64,000 nucleotides of DNA from Aeromonas cavernicola (GTDB lineage Bacteria > Pseudomonadota > Gammaproteobacteria > Enterobacterales > Aeromonadaceae). This document shows, piece after piece, positions 29,404-39,647 of this stretch (its first letter is position 1; every line of letters starts with the position of its first letter). The position numbers were made by a program, and so were the translations under genes. The notes beneath the pieces are model-generated. The model was not told the origin of the DNA, made no database searches, and was given only the letters and a program-made list of their open reading frames with translations. Location: contig NZ_PGGC01000131.1 in assembly GCF_002795305.1 (NCBI RefSeq), forward strand, positions 1-64,000, in the 5' to 3' direction.

Positions 29404-30546
29404 TTATCGACGAGTGAGTGATAACAGATAGAGCGCGGCTACATTACGCGCAGTCAGCTGCAGGTTGCTACTGGCACTGGCCAGCGCTTGTGGCAGCGAC
29501 ATGGCACCATTGACCACCGAAAACACTGCATCTAGCCCGTGCTGGTGCACCACGCCACAATCGTCGGTCAGGGCACCGGCAATGCCGATCACCGGCTTAG
29601 CAAACTGCTTGGCGCAGCGGGCCACCCCGATCGGCGTTTTGCCATGAATCGTCTGACTGTCGATACGCCCCTCGCCGGTGATCACCAGATCTGCATCGGC
29701 GACTTCGTCCGCCAGTCGCAGCGCATCCATCACGATCTGGATGCCGGGCTTGAGCTCGGCACCGAGCAGGCCGACCAGCGCCGCCCCCATGCCACCGGCG
29801 GCACCAGCCCCCGCAATATCTTTAACCTGTTTACCGATCGCATGCTCGATACACACTGCGTAGTGGGCCAAGTTGGCATCCAGCTGCGCCACCATCTCAG
29901 GGGTAGCCCCTTTCTGCGGACCAAACACCGCAGAGGCGCCTTGCGGGCCACAAAGCGGGTTATTGACGTCACACGCCACCTCAATGGTGAGCCGCGCCAA
30001 ACGCGGGTCTAGTTCACTCAGGTCGATGCAGGCCAGCTCACTTAAACCACCACCCCCTAGCGCAATGGGAGAGCCATCGGCCTTAAGTAGTTTGCCCCCT
30101 AATGCCTGGATCATGCCCGCCCCGCCATCGTTGGTGGCACTGCCGCCAATGCCGAGGATCAGCTGGGTAGCGCCCAGATCCAATGCCGCCAAGATCAGCT
30201 CGCCGGTCCCGATGCTCGAAGTAAGCAGCGGATTGCGTTGCTCCGGCGCGACCAGATGAATACCAGAGGCCGCCGCCATCTCAATCACCGCACGTTCGCC
30301 ATCACCAAGTAGACCAAGAAAACCCTCAACCTTGTTACCGAGTGGGCCGGTGACCGCCACCGGTAAGATGCGCCCTCCCGTGGCATCGACCAAGGATTGC
30401 ACCGTGCCCTCGCCACCATCGGCCATCGGCAACTTGACATAGTGGGCATCCGGCAACACTTGCTTGAAGCCCGCTTCGATGGCATCAGCCACCGCCATGG
30501 CGCTCAAGCTCTCTTTAAATGAATCTGGGGCGATCACAATTTTCAT
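29404..30546 (-). CDS. Glycerate 2-kinase
   Basis: A 380-residue glycerate kinase of the GlxK/GarK family (type I). It phosphorylates D-glycerate to 2-phosphoglycerate, feeding lower glycolysis. The N-terminus [16 protein letters not shown] and the glycine-rich motifs ([19 protein letters not shown]) are conserved. ATG at 30546 has CGGAG upstream; a longer frame is not supported. It follows the GntP-family permease by 10 bases and the two form an operon. Confidence 0.94.
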   Translation of the reverse strand: MKIVIAPDSFKESLSAMAVADAIEAGFKQVLPDAHYVKLPMADGGEGTVQSLVDATGGRILPVAVTGPLGNKVEGFLGLLGDGERAVIEMAAASGIHLVAPEQRNPLLTSSIGTGELILAALDLGATQLILGIGGSATNDGGAGMIQALGGKLLKADGSPIALGGGGLSELACIDLSELDPRLARLTIEVACDVNNPLCGPQGASAVFGPQKGATPEMVAQLDANLAHYAVCIEHAIGKQVKDIAGAGAAGGMGAALVGLLGAELKPGIQIVMDALRLADEVADADLVITGEGRIDSQTIHGKTPIGVARCAKQFAKPVIGIAGALTDDCGVVHQHGLDAVFSVVNGAMSLPQALASASSNLQLTARNVAALYLLSLTRR

Positions 30547-30556
30547 AGCAACTCCG

Positions 30557-31828
30557 TTAACTGAGGCCAAACACCCCAAACATCAGGGTAGAGACGGCGG
30601 CAATGACCAGACCGACCGCGGTTTCATAGGGGATCAGCTTAAGGCGCTCACCCACCCCCATGTGCACGCTGCCGCCAGTAGCATGAAAAAAGGAGCCGTG
30701 CGGCATGTGGTCAAACACGGTGGCACCGGCATGGATCATCGCCGCCCCCGCCAGCGCACTCACGCCGAGCTCGATCAAAGTGGCGCTAAATACATTGGAC
30801 GCCACCACAGTCCCAGCGGTGGTCGAGGCGGTCGCCAGCGACATCAAAGCTCCAGAGATGGGCGCTAACAGATAGGAGGGCAGGCCAGAGGCGGTTAAGG
30901 CGCTGATCAGCACATCCTTGAGCCCCGAATTAGCGATGATGCCCGCTAATGTGCCGGTCCCCAGCAACATGATGGCCACCGGCGCCATGCGTGATAAACC
31001 GGAGACCGCAAATTGGTTCACGTTGCCAAATTTGCCCATCATCAGGGCACCGACCAGCCCACCTAGCGGCAGGGCAATCAGCGGGTCTACCACAATGCCT
31101 GCCACAGGGCGCAATGCCAGCAGCACGATGGCGACCAAGGGCGCACTGATCGCGGCGGCAAAGCTCGGCAGTGTCGCGCTATCGACGCTCACGACTTCAT
31201 CCGCCGCCACCTTGCTGCCTTTATGGTTAAGACGTTTGGCCAGCCAATAGGCCATCACCAGCCCAAATAGACCGGGGATAATGCCCGCCGCCATCACCGA
31301 GGTAAGGGGCAAATGAAACGCATCAGCTGCCGCAATGGCATTAGGGTTGGGAGACATGACGTTACCCGCCTTGCCGCCACCAATCATCGCCAACAGAATG
31401 GCCGCTTTGGAAAGATCAGCCCGACGGGCAATCGCCAGCGCAATGGGGGCAACCGTGATCACCGCCACGTCGATAAACACCCCCACCGCGGTCAGAATCA
31501 AGGTCGCCAACGCCAGCGCCAACAAGGCCCGCGTTTCACCCAGCTTACGCACGATGGTCTCAGCGATGGTGGTGGCAGCCCCTGATTCAATCAGCACGCC
31601 AGCTAACACACCCGCTGCCAAAATCCGCATCACGGCCGTGGTGATCCCTTGAGCACCGCCAATCATCAGGGCGACGGTTTGGGTTAAATCCGCCCCGCCA
31701 ATCAGGCCGCCAGCCAAGGCGCCGACGATCATGCCATAGGCAGGGGGGACTTTTTTGAGGATCAGGAAAATAGCAATAGAGAGTGCCGCTAGGGCACCAA
31801 GCGCAGTAACAGGAATCAAAATAAACAC
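30557..31828 (-). CDS. GntP-family permease (probable glycerate/gluconate transporter)
   Basis: A 423-residue GntP-type symporter with about 12 hydrophobic segments and the conserved [15 protein letters not shown] loop. Such permeases import gluconate or related sugar acids by proton symport. Coupling to a glycerate kinase and a CdaR-type regulator suggests glycerate or a glycerate precursor as substrate. The first codon of the frame is GTG at 31828 without a strong Shine-Dalgarno sequence; a TTG three codons later has AGGTG upstream and could be used. N-terminus is therefore slightly uncertain. Confidence 0.88.
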   Translation of the reverse strand: MFILIPVTALGALAALSIAIFLILKKVPPAYGMIVGALAGGLIGGADLTQTVALMIGGAQGITTAVMRILAAGVLAGVLIESGAATTIAETIVRKLGETRALLALALATLILTAVGVFIDVAVITVAPIALAIARRADLSKAAILLAMIGGGKAGNVMSPNPNAIAAADAFHLPLTSVMAAGIIPGLFGLVMAYWLAKRLNHKGSKVAADEVVSVDSATLPSFAAAISAPLVAIVLLALRPVAGIVVDPLIALPLGGLVGALMMGKFGNVNQFAVSGLSRMAPVAIMLLGTGTLAGIIANSGLKDVLISALTASGLPSYLLAPISGALMSLATASTTAGTVVASNVFSATLIELGVSALAGAAMIHAGATVFDHMPHGSFFHATGGSVHMGVGERLKLIPYETAVGLVIAAVSTLMFGVFGLS

Positions 31829-31939
31829 CTAAACAGCAGGATTGATGGGGGCAATTATGCGCACAGGGCATAAAAAATCGTTGGTCTAAATGCCAAAAAA
31901 CAAGCTAAAAAATGGCAGTTTTTTGTTATTAATAACAAA

Positions 31940-33055
31940 TCACAGGCTCAGGCTCAGTCCGAGATAGAGCAAAAATTTATCATCTAACTTATTGAAATGT
32001 AATCCAGTTATCTGTTCGATCCGGGTCAGTCGATAACGCAGGGTATTGGGATGAATGAACAGCGCCTCGGCACAGCGATGGAGATCACAATCTTGCAAGA
32101 AATAGTGGCGCAGGGTCTTTTGCAGTGTTCCCTTTGTGTCTTGTTCACTCAGCAGCTGCAACGGTGCCCGTAACTGATCGGCCTGCCAAGAGTCGGCCAA
32201 GCTCCCCAGCAGCACCGGCAAGCGATAATCTTCAAAGAAATAGACCTGTTTGCGCGGTTCCTGCCGCATACCACGGCGCAAGGTATCGCGCGCGGTCTGA
32301 TAAGATCGCGCCAATCCACTGATACCTGCGAAATAATCGCCCACCGCAATGCGTACCTTGAAGTGGGGAATACGAGCGAGCAGCTGCTTAATCCGGCTGC
32401 GCTCCTGCTCGGATTGCCACAGGCCGTCGCTAAGCTGAGCCGGTTTGAGCACCACAATCTCATCCAACCCATTGATCGCCACCAGATTGTTCCGCTCCGG
32501 ATACTCCAGCTGTAAGATGAGCTCCCGCAGGCGGGTTGGATCACTCTCCTCCAGCGCCAAAACCGCAACAACCCGTGGTTGCGCCAAATCGAGCCCGAGA
32601 AACCGCGCCGCTTGTTGCAGCTGATCGCTGCGTCCCTCGCCGCGAATAAGCTGCAGCACCAGCTCCTCTTTGTGGCGCTTATCCCATTGCAACTGCTCGG
32701 TGAGCGCCGCCTGCTCTAAAATCAGCTCGGCGGTCATCCGGACTAACTCGGCGTAAGCCCGCACCTCATCGGGGTTACCTGAAATGCCGATCACCCCGAT
32801 CAACACCCCTTGATAGGCGATCGGCAAGTTGATGCCAGGCCGCACCCCTTTAAGCTCACGGGCGGTCGCCTCACTGATCTCCACCACTCGGTTCTCAGTC
32901 AACGCCAGCACCGCACCTTCGTGACGCTGATGCAGCCGATCTGGATTGCCGGAGGCGATGATCAGCCCTCGCTCATCCATCACATTGACCGAGAACGACA
33001 AAATCTTCATCGCTCGGCTCACTATCTGGCGCGCCAAGGTTTCATTTAACTGCAT
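31940..33055 (-). CDS. cdaR: CdaR-type sugar diacid/glycerate regulator
   Basis: A 371-residue activator with an N-terminal sugar-diacid recognition domain (about 1-135), a GGDEF-like middle region and a C-terminal PucR-type helix-turn-helix (HPNTLRYRLTRIEQITGL). In E. coli CdaR activates genes for D-glucarate, D-galactarate and D-glycerate use. ATG at 33055 has TGGAG upstream and matches the family start MQLN. It is in the same orientation as gntP and glxK, 111 bases upstream of gntP, and likely controls them. Confidence 0.9.
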   Translation of the reverse strand: MQLNETLARQIVSRAMKILSFSVNVMDERGLIIASGNPDRLHQRHEGAVLALTENRVVEISEATARELKGVRPGINLPIAYQGVLIGVIGISGNPDEVRAYAELVRMTAELILEQAALTEQLQWDKRHKEELVLQLIRGEGRSDQLQQAARFLGLDLAQPRVVAVLALEESDPTRLRELILQLEYPERNNLVAINGLDEIVVLKPAQLSDGLWQSEQERSRIKQLLARIPHFKVRIAVGDYFAGISGLARSYQTARDTLRRGMRQEPRKQVYFFEDYRLPVLLGSLADSWQADQLRAPLQLLSEQDTKGTLQKTLRHYFLQDCDLHRCAEALFIHPNTLRYRLTRIEQITGLHFNKLDDKFLLYLGLSLSL

Positions 33056-33272
33056 AACATCTCCAAACAAGAGCGGGATCGGTGACTGCCACCGCCGCTC
33101 ACCGCCGATACAGGGGCAAAGATGCCACATCATCAAGACAAGCGAGAGGGGGATCGCTAGAATAGGCCACTTTACCTGAGGTGAGCCCCACCATGGAGTA
33201 GCCGTGGAGTAGAAATAACGCTGCGCCCTGCTCCCGCTTAGGCTGACTTATTATTCCGCTATGGAGTGCGCA

Positions 33273-33647
33273 ATGGATTATGAATTTCGCCGCGATCCGT
33301 TCGGTGGCTATCGCGCCCGCTTTTCCATGGGTCATGAGGCCATCGGCCAGTGGCTGATCGATGAAGTGGGCAAAGATGAAGAGAAGCTCGATGAGCTGTT
33401 TACCATCATTGACCAACTCTCCAACCGTTCGCGGCTCGAATATCGGTTACTCGGCGGTGACTACTCCCTGCTGCTGACCCATGAAGAGGCCGAGGTAAAA
33501 GCCAACGTCCTCAACATCGAGCTGGGAGAAGATCTTGACGATCTCGCCTACTACGATGATGAACAGCTAGCCCTGTGCGGGCTGGACGATTTTGCCCAGG
33601 TGCTTAGCTCCTGGCGCGCCTTTATCCGTAACGAGGATATGGGCTGA
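33273..33647 (+). CDS. yacL: YacL/UPF0231 family protein
   Basis: A 124-residue acidic cytoplasmic protein of the UPF0231 family. The start MDYEFRRDPFGG and the later YYDDEQLALCGLDDFAQV segment match E. coli YacL. Function unknown. ATG at 33273 is favoured over an ATG four codons earlier because that earlier codon overlaps the GGAG ribosome-binding site. Confidence 0.88.
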   Translation: MDYEFRRDPFGGYRARFSMGHEAIGQWLIDEVGKDEEKLDELFTIIDQLSNRSRLEYRLLGGDYSLLLTHEEAEVKANVLNIELGEDLDDLAYYDDEQLALCGLDDFAQVLSSWRAFIRNEDMG

Positions 33648-33711
33648 TTAGCCGCCGTGTTGCTTATTTCAGTTGGCCAATGAGGCCATTCTCAACCCAA
33701 TAGGATGATTT

Positions 33712-34008
33712 ATGTCTATTTACGATTTTGATGACGAACTGCCAGAAGATGACGCCCAAGAATCCACCAAGAACAACGCCGCGCCGGCCAAGAAAAAAGC
33801 CAAGCAAGTGATGAATACCCAGGTCAATCTGAGCCCGCGCGATGCTAGCCGCCTCAATGGCCTACACGTCGAAGCCATCACCACCCTTGATGATGTCAAT
33901 CTGCCGAAAAACGTGATTTTTAAGGCAGGCCTGATCGCCTTAGGCGAGTTAGAGGCGACCCAGCGGGCCGATATCATCGCCCGTGTCATTGCCGAGTCCG
34001 GCCGCTAA
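33712..34008 (+). CDS. Small two-part hypothetical protein
   Basis: A 98-residue protein that I do not recognise. The N-terminus (1-20) is acidic, followed by an Ala/Lys-rich stretch (about 23-31) and a C-terminal part of probable helices (60-97). The last part, beginning LPKNVIFKAGLIALGEL, has the look of a small helical DNA-binding or dimerisation module, but this is only a guess. Coding character is supported by high GC at third positions and location 64 bases after yacL, on the same strand. Confidence 0.65.
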   Translation: MSIYDFDDELPEDDAQESTKNNAAPAKKKAKQVMNTQVNLSPRDASRLNGLHVEAITTLDDVNLPKNVIFKAGLIALGELEATQRADIIARVIAESGR

Positions 34009-34089
34009 CCCGTCTTGGTTAACATCGGGAGGAGCCTGAGCCCACGACGACCCGCGCTCCTCACCGGTGATCGATCTAATCCCCCGCTC

Positions 34090-37000
34090 TTACTGCCATA
34101 CCTCACGGCGATAGATGATCCGGTCATTGCCACGGCTGGTGCCGAAAATGGCCTCCCCTTGCAAACTGGTTGGGTCTGACAGCCAGAGCGGCGCATCGGG
34201 CTGGCGCGCTAACTCAACCCGGTACGGAATACGCACCGCGATGTCTGGCCTCGCAAACTGGAACAGAATTTCGCCATCTTTGGCCTGCGCCGCGTCGGCA
34301 CCTGGCGCAACAGGCTCCAAGCCAAGTTTGATTTTACGCCCCGCCCCCAGAGTCAGATCGCGGCTGGCCGCATCAAAGGTCTGGTTAGGGTTCAAAAAGG
34401 TGATGCCCTGATTGCTAAGGGATAGCCGGGTACATTGATCTTGTTGCTGCCACTGCCAACTGCCCGCTTCGTAATATTGCATCTGCAACACTAATTTCAG
34501 TGGCGCCGCCGCTTGCCCAGCGGCGGTGCCTGCGAGCAGCCGCCCGAAATAGGTCGCCATCGGGATGGCATCAATGAGCCGCGCGTTACAACTACTGCCG
34601 CTGCAATTACCAGCTACCGCCTCATTGAAATTAGGGTTGGCAATCAAGGTACGGTTACCATCGTTATCCTGCATATAGAGACCAAACAGCAGTGACCGGT
34701 AGGGGCCATCTTGCTGGGTATCGGCACGACGCACAAACGCGCTGCTACCGGTAAACGCAGCCCGCCCCATCTGCCAAGGCAGTGCTGACAAACTACGCAA
34801 CCGAGTCGATAGCGAATGACCATCTTGGTTATTAGCGGCGGTGATATAGCCAAGCCCCTTGGCGAACGCCCCATGGTAGTTCTGGGTCTGGGCCCCAGCC
34901 ATATTGCGAGCCACCACATCAAGACGAATACCAAATGGCTGATCCATATAGGTAAAATCACCACAGGCGGGCACAACATCGCCCCCGTTCAAGCTGAAAT
35001 CGGCAGGAATAAAGCGCCCGACAGGGGGGCTCTGAGCGGGCGCAATGGTGTAACCGAAATAGCTGTTTGCAGCTGGGGTCGCCGTTAACTGAAATACCCC
35101 TACCTCATTCACCGTCTGATTAATGCTAGTGCTGCCATTACTGGCCGCCACATGCTGATAACGCTGGGTGCCAACCACGGCATTACTCCCCGGTGTCGGT
35201 GCCACGAGGGCGCTGCCTAGCGCGATGTTATTGAGGGCAAAATTGGGGGTTGGTGCATTACCGACGCACAGATCGCTATCCGTGGCGGATTGCCACGCCA
35301 TGGCCTGAATTTGCAGGGTAAAAGGCTCCCCTGCTTTGCGAAAGACCGGACAACTGGCGTAGTTAGCCGAGCACTGTGCCGCCGTGGTGGTCAGGCAAAG
35401 CCCCACGGGGCGGGCCACAAACTGATCGGCCCCCATCATCAGCAACCCCGCCTCATTGCCCGTCCCCTCATAACGAGCATCAAGCTGAACCTGTCCTGCG
35501 TCAGGGTAATTGATGGTCACCGTAGCTTGCCCCTGACCATCAAAGTCCAGCGGCACCGTGGTCGCACTGGCCAAGCTGGTGCCCAGTGACGTGCTGTTAA
35601 GGGTCATCCTGCTGTTATAGGGATTGCTATTGGGCTGCAGGTAACTGCTCCAAAACTTGAGGCTTTTACGCTGATTGGCAAATCCCGGCACACACTGCTT
35701 GGTCACATCGTTTTTTCTGACCGCTTTGATCGCCACCGTCTGCGGCTGATTGGCGAAGCTATCCGGCACATCGAAAATAAAACCGCTATCAGCAAAGTTG
35801 ATGCTGCACGCGGCCGTACTAAGGGGGCCCGTTCCGGCACGGCAGAGGGTGGTACTAAATGGCTTGGTGGCGGAGCTTGACCCTGATACCCCAATCGTCA
35901 CGGCCCCCACTGTGTTGTTGCGCAGCAAGACCTTGGCAGTCCCACCTGTAAATGTCACCACCCCATTATTGACGGTGCCCATACCGGGCACTGTCACCCA
36001 GCTGCCGTTGGCGGGGGGATCGGGGCTCAAGGTTGCACTCACTGGCTCGGTGATCAATTGGCTGCAATCCGCATTAGCACATGCTCGAATGGTGACCTCT
36101 TCTGGGTTACAGGTTAAAGCCCCCCCTGAGTGCAATAGCTCAAAGTGATCAATCTGCAGACCTATCGGCGTCGAGCGCTGGGCACAGATTTGCACCCCAT
36201 CCATTTCGTGAAAGTTGGTCACCGAACCCGTCGAGCCGGTCAGCGACAGCAGAAAGTTGTTCGGCACCGCGGCCTGACCTGTCTGGGCTGCCATGTCGAT
36301 AGGGCCCACTAAGGCGCTGTAACCAGCCCCAATATCACGCTCAACCAAGGCAACCGAGCGCCCCTGAACACGGGAGTCCACGGTGATTCGGTAACGATGT
36401 GGCCGGTTACTATTGGTGCCGCTGTCGACGGTGGGATTGAGATTACGAGGCGTGCCTGCCACATAGTTGTAGCCGGAAGTACCCGCCCCAGAGCCACGAA
36501 TTGAGACCGCTTGCGGACGCGAGCCTGGGCTGCCGCCCCCCCCTTCGTTGGCGTAGTTACCATACTCATCGATCCCGACCCCTAACCAGCCTCCGGCAAA
36601 ACCGCTGATCCCGGGTTTGAAGCCATAGCCTAACGGCCCGCCGAATGCCCCCGGCTGGGGGGTAATGGTAGCGTCTGACAGCACCACCGCCATCCCATCA
36701 GCGCCACTGCTGCCTGCTGTTTTATACGCAAATTGATCAAACTCAACCGTTAAGTAGTTGTTGGCACCGGGAAATTGGCGCTGAAAGGTCGCGGAAGTGG
36801 ACTGGTTAATCTGGTTTTGCGTCAGCCGCAGCCGCCCATTCTGGATAGAAGGCAAGGCGCTGCTGTTACGCTGCGACACCACCCAGTTATCGGGGTTAAT
36901 GACCGGCTCATCAAACCCATCTCTGAAACAGGTCAGCATGGGCGGCAGTGCCGTGTTGTTGATGGTGGCATCGGCATCCATCAGCAACGAACCGGCAGTG

Positions 37001-37752
37001 ACCTTGCCGTAGACAGCGGCATTGTTATTCATACTAAGCCGGCCATGGGTATAGAGATGGCCATAAAAACTGGTGCGGTTATCCAGCACCATGTCGCGAT
37101 AATTGACCCAAATTAGGCTGCCTTGGTTGTTGTCATTGATGCTGACGGTGTTAAACAAGGTGACGTTCTGGTTAACGAAGATCCGAGTTGTGCCGCTACC
37201 AGAGAGTCGAATCGTCACGCTGTCGATGTTAAGCCGGTCGATAAAGTAATCACCATCCCCCAGCACCAAGGTTGCCCGATTGCGAGCAGTCAGGGTTTTA
37301 ATCCGGTATTCACTGCGGCTTGGAAAGGGCAGGGTGCAGTTATCCACCGTCACCGTGCCATAGGCCGCATTAGCCGCCGTTTGCGAGCCCGCTGAGCAAT
37401 TTAGGTTATTGTTGGCGGTGATGGTGGGAAATTGATTGTCACCCACCAGCGAGAGACCACGAAGATCCCTGCCTGTGACGCTACATATTTTGTAGCCGCC
37501 CGCACCATCATCACAGCGCCTTGCATTGGTTGGGTCTGGCATGATGGAGCAGAAATTAAGGGGTAAACCTCGGGTCCCGTTGATCTGGGCGCGGTTGTAC
37601 TGAGTGAGCTGATTAGCGCTGACTTGGTTACAGGTTCGATCGCTATCACCGTGATGACCCTGCACCACCTCGGGGAAAATCGCGTTCACATCAATCTGCT
37701 CAAAAGCCCACACTTGGCTGCACAGAAACATCAGGCTCCATAACCACTTCAT
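34090..37752 (-). CDS. mshQ: MSHA biogenesis protein MshQ with lectin-like module
   Basis: A 1220-residue exported protein (signal peptide about 1-16). Regions in order: a Cys-rich N-terminal section with a beta-solenoid-like stretch (about 150-265), an L-type-lectin-like domain (about 275-500), and a long beta-rich C-terminal half typical of MshQ. The lectin module shows ADGMAVVLSD (Asp352 region) and GGWLGVGIDEYGN (residues 387-399), the metal- and sugar-binding pattern of legume-type lectins. It ends the msh operon and overlaps mshP by 4 bases. A tip adhesin role is inferred. Confidence 0.9.
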   Translation of the reverse strand: MKWLWSLMFLCSQVWAFEQIDVNAIFPEVVQGHHGDSDRTCNQVSANQLTQYNRAQINGTRGLPLNFCSIMPDPTNARRCDDGAGGYKICSVTGRDLRGLSLVGDNQFPTITANNNLNCSAGSQTAANAAYGTVTVDNCTLPFPSRSEYRIKTLTARNRATLVLGDGDYFIDRLNIDSVTIRLSGSGTTRIFVNQNVTLFNTVSINDNNQGSLIWVNYRDMVLDNRTSFYGHLYTHGRLSMNNNAAVYGKVTAGSLLMDADATINNTALPPMLTCFRDGFDEPVINPDNWVVSQRNSSALPSIQNGRLRLTQNQINQSTSATFQRQFPGANNYLTVEFDQFAYKTAGSSGADGMAVVLSDATITPQPGAFGGPLGYGFKPGISGFAGGWLGVGIDEYGNYANEGGGGSPGSRPQAVSIRGSGAGTSGYNYVAGTPRNLNPTVDSGTNSNRPHRYRITVDSRVQGRSVALVERDIGAGYSALVGPIDMAAQTGQAAVPNNFLLSLTGSTGSVTNFHEMDGVQICAQRSTPIGLQIDHFELLHSGGALTCNPEEVTIRACANADCSQLITEPVSATLSPDPPANGSWVTVPGMGTVNNGVVTFTGGTAKVLLRNNTVGAVTIGVSGSSSATKPFSTTLCRAGTGPLSTAACSINFADSGFIFDVPDSFANQPQTVAIKAVRKNDVTKQCVPGFANQRKSLKFWSSYLQPNSNPYNSRMTLNSTSLGTSLASATTVPLDFDGQGQATVTINYPDAGQVQLDARYEGTGNEAGLLMMGADQFVARPVGLCLTTTAAQCSANYASCPVFRKAGEPFTLQIQAMAWQSATDSDLCVGNAPTPNFALNNIALGSALVAPTPGSNAVVGTQRYQHVAASNGSTSINQTVNEVGVFQLTATPAANSYFGYTIAPAQSPPVGRFIPADFSLNGGDVVPACGDFTYMDQPFGIRLDVVARNMAGAQTQNYHGAFAKGLGYITAANNQDGHSLSTRLRSLSALPWQMGRAAFTGSSAFVRRADTQQDGPYRSLLFGLYMQDNDGNRTLIANPNFNEAVAGNCSGSSCNARLIDAIPMATYFGRLLAGTAAGQAAAPLKLVLQMQYYEAGSWQWQQQDQCTRLSLSNQGITFLNPNQTFDAASRDLTLGAGRKIKLGLEPVAPGADAAQAKDGEILFQFARPDIAVRIPYRVELARQPDAPLWLSDPTSLQGEAIFGTSRGNDRIIYRREVWQ

Positions 37753-38222
37753 CGCACACCTCCATCGTAAGCGGCGACGGTCACAGTCCGCTGCACCGAG
37801 AAATCAGGGTTCAGAGCGTCGCTTACCCCAATGCTGCAGGTCCCTTCACTGGTCAGGCGATAACCGTTACTGACCACCCCGTTGTACGTCACCGGTGCCA
37901 TCACGCAGCGCACTTGTACCTGACAGCCAACCAAGCCGGGATTGCCGGGGAAGTCGGTGGTAAAGAGCGTCTCACAACGGGCTGGCGGCTGCGGTTGCGC
38001 TAAGGTACGCCGAGGAAACAGGCGATAGAGGCTGATTTCAAGGCCACTTTGGGCCGCCAATAATGCCCGCAGGCTACGCACCTCCACCGTATTTTGCTCA
38101 CTGCTATCGGTGAGCAACCGACCAAGGGCTGCGGCTAATAAGGCCATCACTACGATGACGAACAGCGCAATCATCAGGGCGCTACCGCGCATTTTCCGCG
38201 GCAACCGACCATTAGGGAACAT
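37749..38222 (-). CDS. mshP: MSHA biogenesis protein MshP (PilX-like)
   Basis: A 157-residue pilin-related minor subunit. The N-terminus has a short basic leader followed by GSALMIALFVIVVMALLA, the hydrophobic helix typical of PilX/GspK-like proteins in which position +5 Glu is missing. Several Cys residues suggest a disulphide-stabilised periplasmic domain. ATG at 38222 overlaps the mshO stop by 11 bases; an internal Met at residue 11 is an alternative start. Confidence 0.88.
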   Translation of the reverse strand: MFPNGRLPRKMRGSALMIALFVIVVMALLAAALGRLLTDSSEQNTVEVRSLRALLAAQSGLEISLYRLFPRRTLAQPQPPARCETLFTTDFPGNPGLVGCQVQVRCVMAPVTYNGVVSNGYRLTSEGTCSIGVSDALNPDFSVQRTVTVAAYDGGVR

Positions 38223-39087
38223 TCAACACCCCGATCTTGTGGTTGAAGGTGACCGACTCCCCTCTGCCTGAAAACACTAAACGCACCCCCAGCTCACCAT
38301 CAGCATTGAAGGCGGTTGGCTCGCGAGAGAACCGCCCCTCCTGCAGCCCTTGCGCCATCACACTGGGGGCGGTCGGTAAGTTGGCACTCAAGGGGGCGGC
38401 ACGGCGAGTTAAGCGCTCCCCCTCCACGCAGTAACGCACCTGCTGATTAGCAACATAGACCCGCTGCCCCGGCGACAATCCAGCCAGCAGCTCGCTGCTG
38501 CGATAGCGCAGGGTCTGACTGCCCGCTTGCGGGGGCAAGACGTCAGTGATCTGCGCCACACAGCGGCCATAATCACAACCGTTGACCAGCGAACTGCGCT
38601 GTTTATCGGGCACTGGGAACACCACCAGCAGATCGCCTACTCGCACCGCATCAGCGTCAGCCAACAGAGGATTGACCGCCGAGGTGGGAGTTGCCATGAC
38701 CAACTCCAGCGCGCCACTGTTTCCCGCGATAACGCGGTTGAGTGTCAGGTAACGACTAGAAGTACTGATGGGCCAAAAGCGCAGGCACGGGCCGCTCTCA
38801 GCCCACTCACCGGTCAGGGTTTCTATGCGCTCCGATCCCGGCAACGCATCACGCACTTCACGGTTAAGCCGCTCCATGGCAAAGCGGGCATCGCTCATCA
38901 GCTCGCTACGCTGGCTGGCATCACCATAGATTTGGCCACCGATAGCGATAAACTGACTGCTGAAGGTCGCCATAATCCCCAGCAGCACGATCACCAGCAC
39001 CAATTCAACCAGCGTAAAACCATGGCTATAGCCAACGCCCATCGTTCTGGGCCTGCTAACGCCCAGCGGAGTCGTTGCCGCCCCCAT
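38212..39087 (-). CDS. mshO: Prepilin-type protein MshO
   Basis: A 291-residue minor pseudopilin. The prepilin peptidase site lies in SHG/FTLVELVLVIVLLG, with Glu at +5, after an unusually long leader of about 23 residues. The periplasmic part is large. Minor pilins of this type prime pilus assembly at the inner membrane. The ATG overlaps the mshD stop by one base (TGATG). Confidence 0.92.
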   Translation of the reverse strand: MGAATTPLGVSRPRTMGVGYSHGFTLVELVLVIVLLGIMATFSSQFIAIGGQIYGDASQRSELMSDARFAMERLNREVRDALPGSERIETLTGEWAESGPCLRFWPISTSSRYLTLNRVIAGNSGALELVMATPTSAVNPLLADADAVRVGDLLVVFPVPDKQRSSLVNGCDYGRCVAQITDVLPPQAGSQTLRYRSSELLAGLSPGQRVYVANQQVRYCVEGERLTRRAAPLSANLPTAPSVMAQGLQEGRFSREPTAFNADGELGVRLVFSGRGESVTFNHKIGVLNVP

Positions 39088-39647
39088 CAGTAGTTGCCTC
39101 GATAAAAGGAAAAATCGAATACGCTGCGATCAGGTAAGCGCACCTGCAGATCGATGCGCTTGCCTACCGAACAGGGCACGGCGCAACTCCCCAGCTGGCC
39201 ATCACTGAAATCAACGCCGCTCACGGTAATCTTGACCTGATAGTTACGATACTCTGCAGGGTCAATGCCCGCTGCCGTTTGGGTCAAGCTGCTGGCATCG
39301 ACCCACTGCCCTGCCGTATCAACATCATCCACATCGTTATAGGCATAAGGCGCTACCTCCCCCTCGGGGCCATAGCGGCTAGAGCAGGGAGGGATAACCA
39401 CCCCAGTAACCTGTTCACCACAGCGATAACGTCCACCGTTATGATCGGACTGCTCATCGAATGACTTTTGCAGTATTTCGCCAGCGAGACGCTGCGCCAG
39501 CTGCGCCGCCCGCACCTGCTGAACTGGGTCCACCGCTTGTGGTGCCTGATTGATCAGCAGCCCCAGTATGCTGGTGAGTGCAATCGCCAGTAGCACAATG
39601 CCAACCACCAGCTCAATGAGGGTGAAACCTGACTTAAGGGATCTCAT
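39087..39647 (-). CDS. mshD: Prepilin-type protein MshD
   Basis: A 186-residue minor pilin. The leader MRSLKSG is cut before FTLIELVVGIVLLAIAL (Glu at +5). The periplasmic region contains four or more Cys residues. It overlaps mshC by 14 bases. Function inferred from the family: part of the minor pilin complex of the MSHA pilus. Confidence 0.93.
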   Translation of the reverse strand: MRSLKSGFTLIELVVGIVLLAIALTSILGLLINQAPQAVDPVQQVRAAQLAQRLAGEILQKSFDEQSDHNGGRYRCGEQVTGVVIPPCSSRYGPEGEVAPYAYNDVDDVDTAGQWVDASSLTQTAAGIDPAEYRNYQVKITVSGVDFSDGQLGSCAVPCSVGKRIDLQVRLPDRSVFDFSFYRGNY

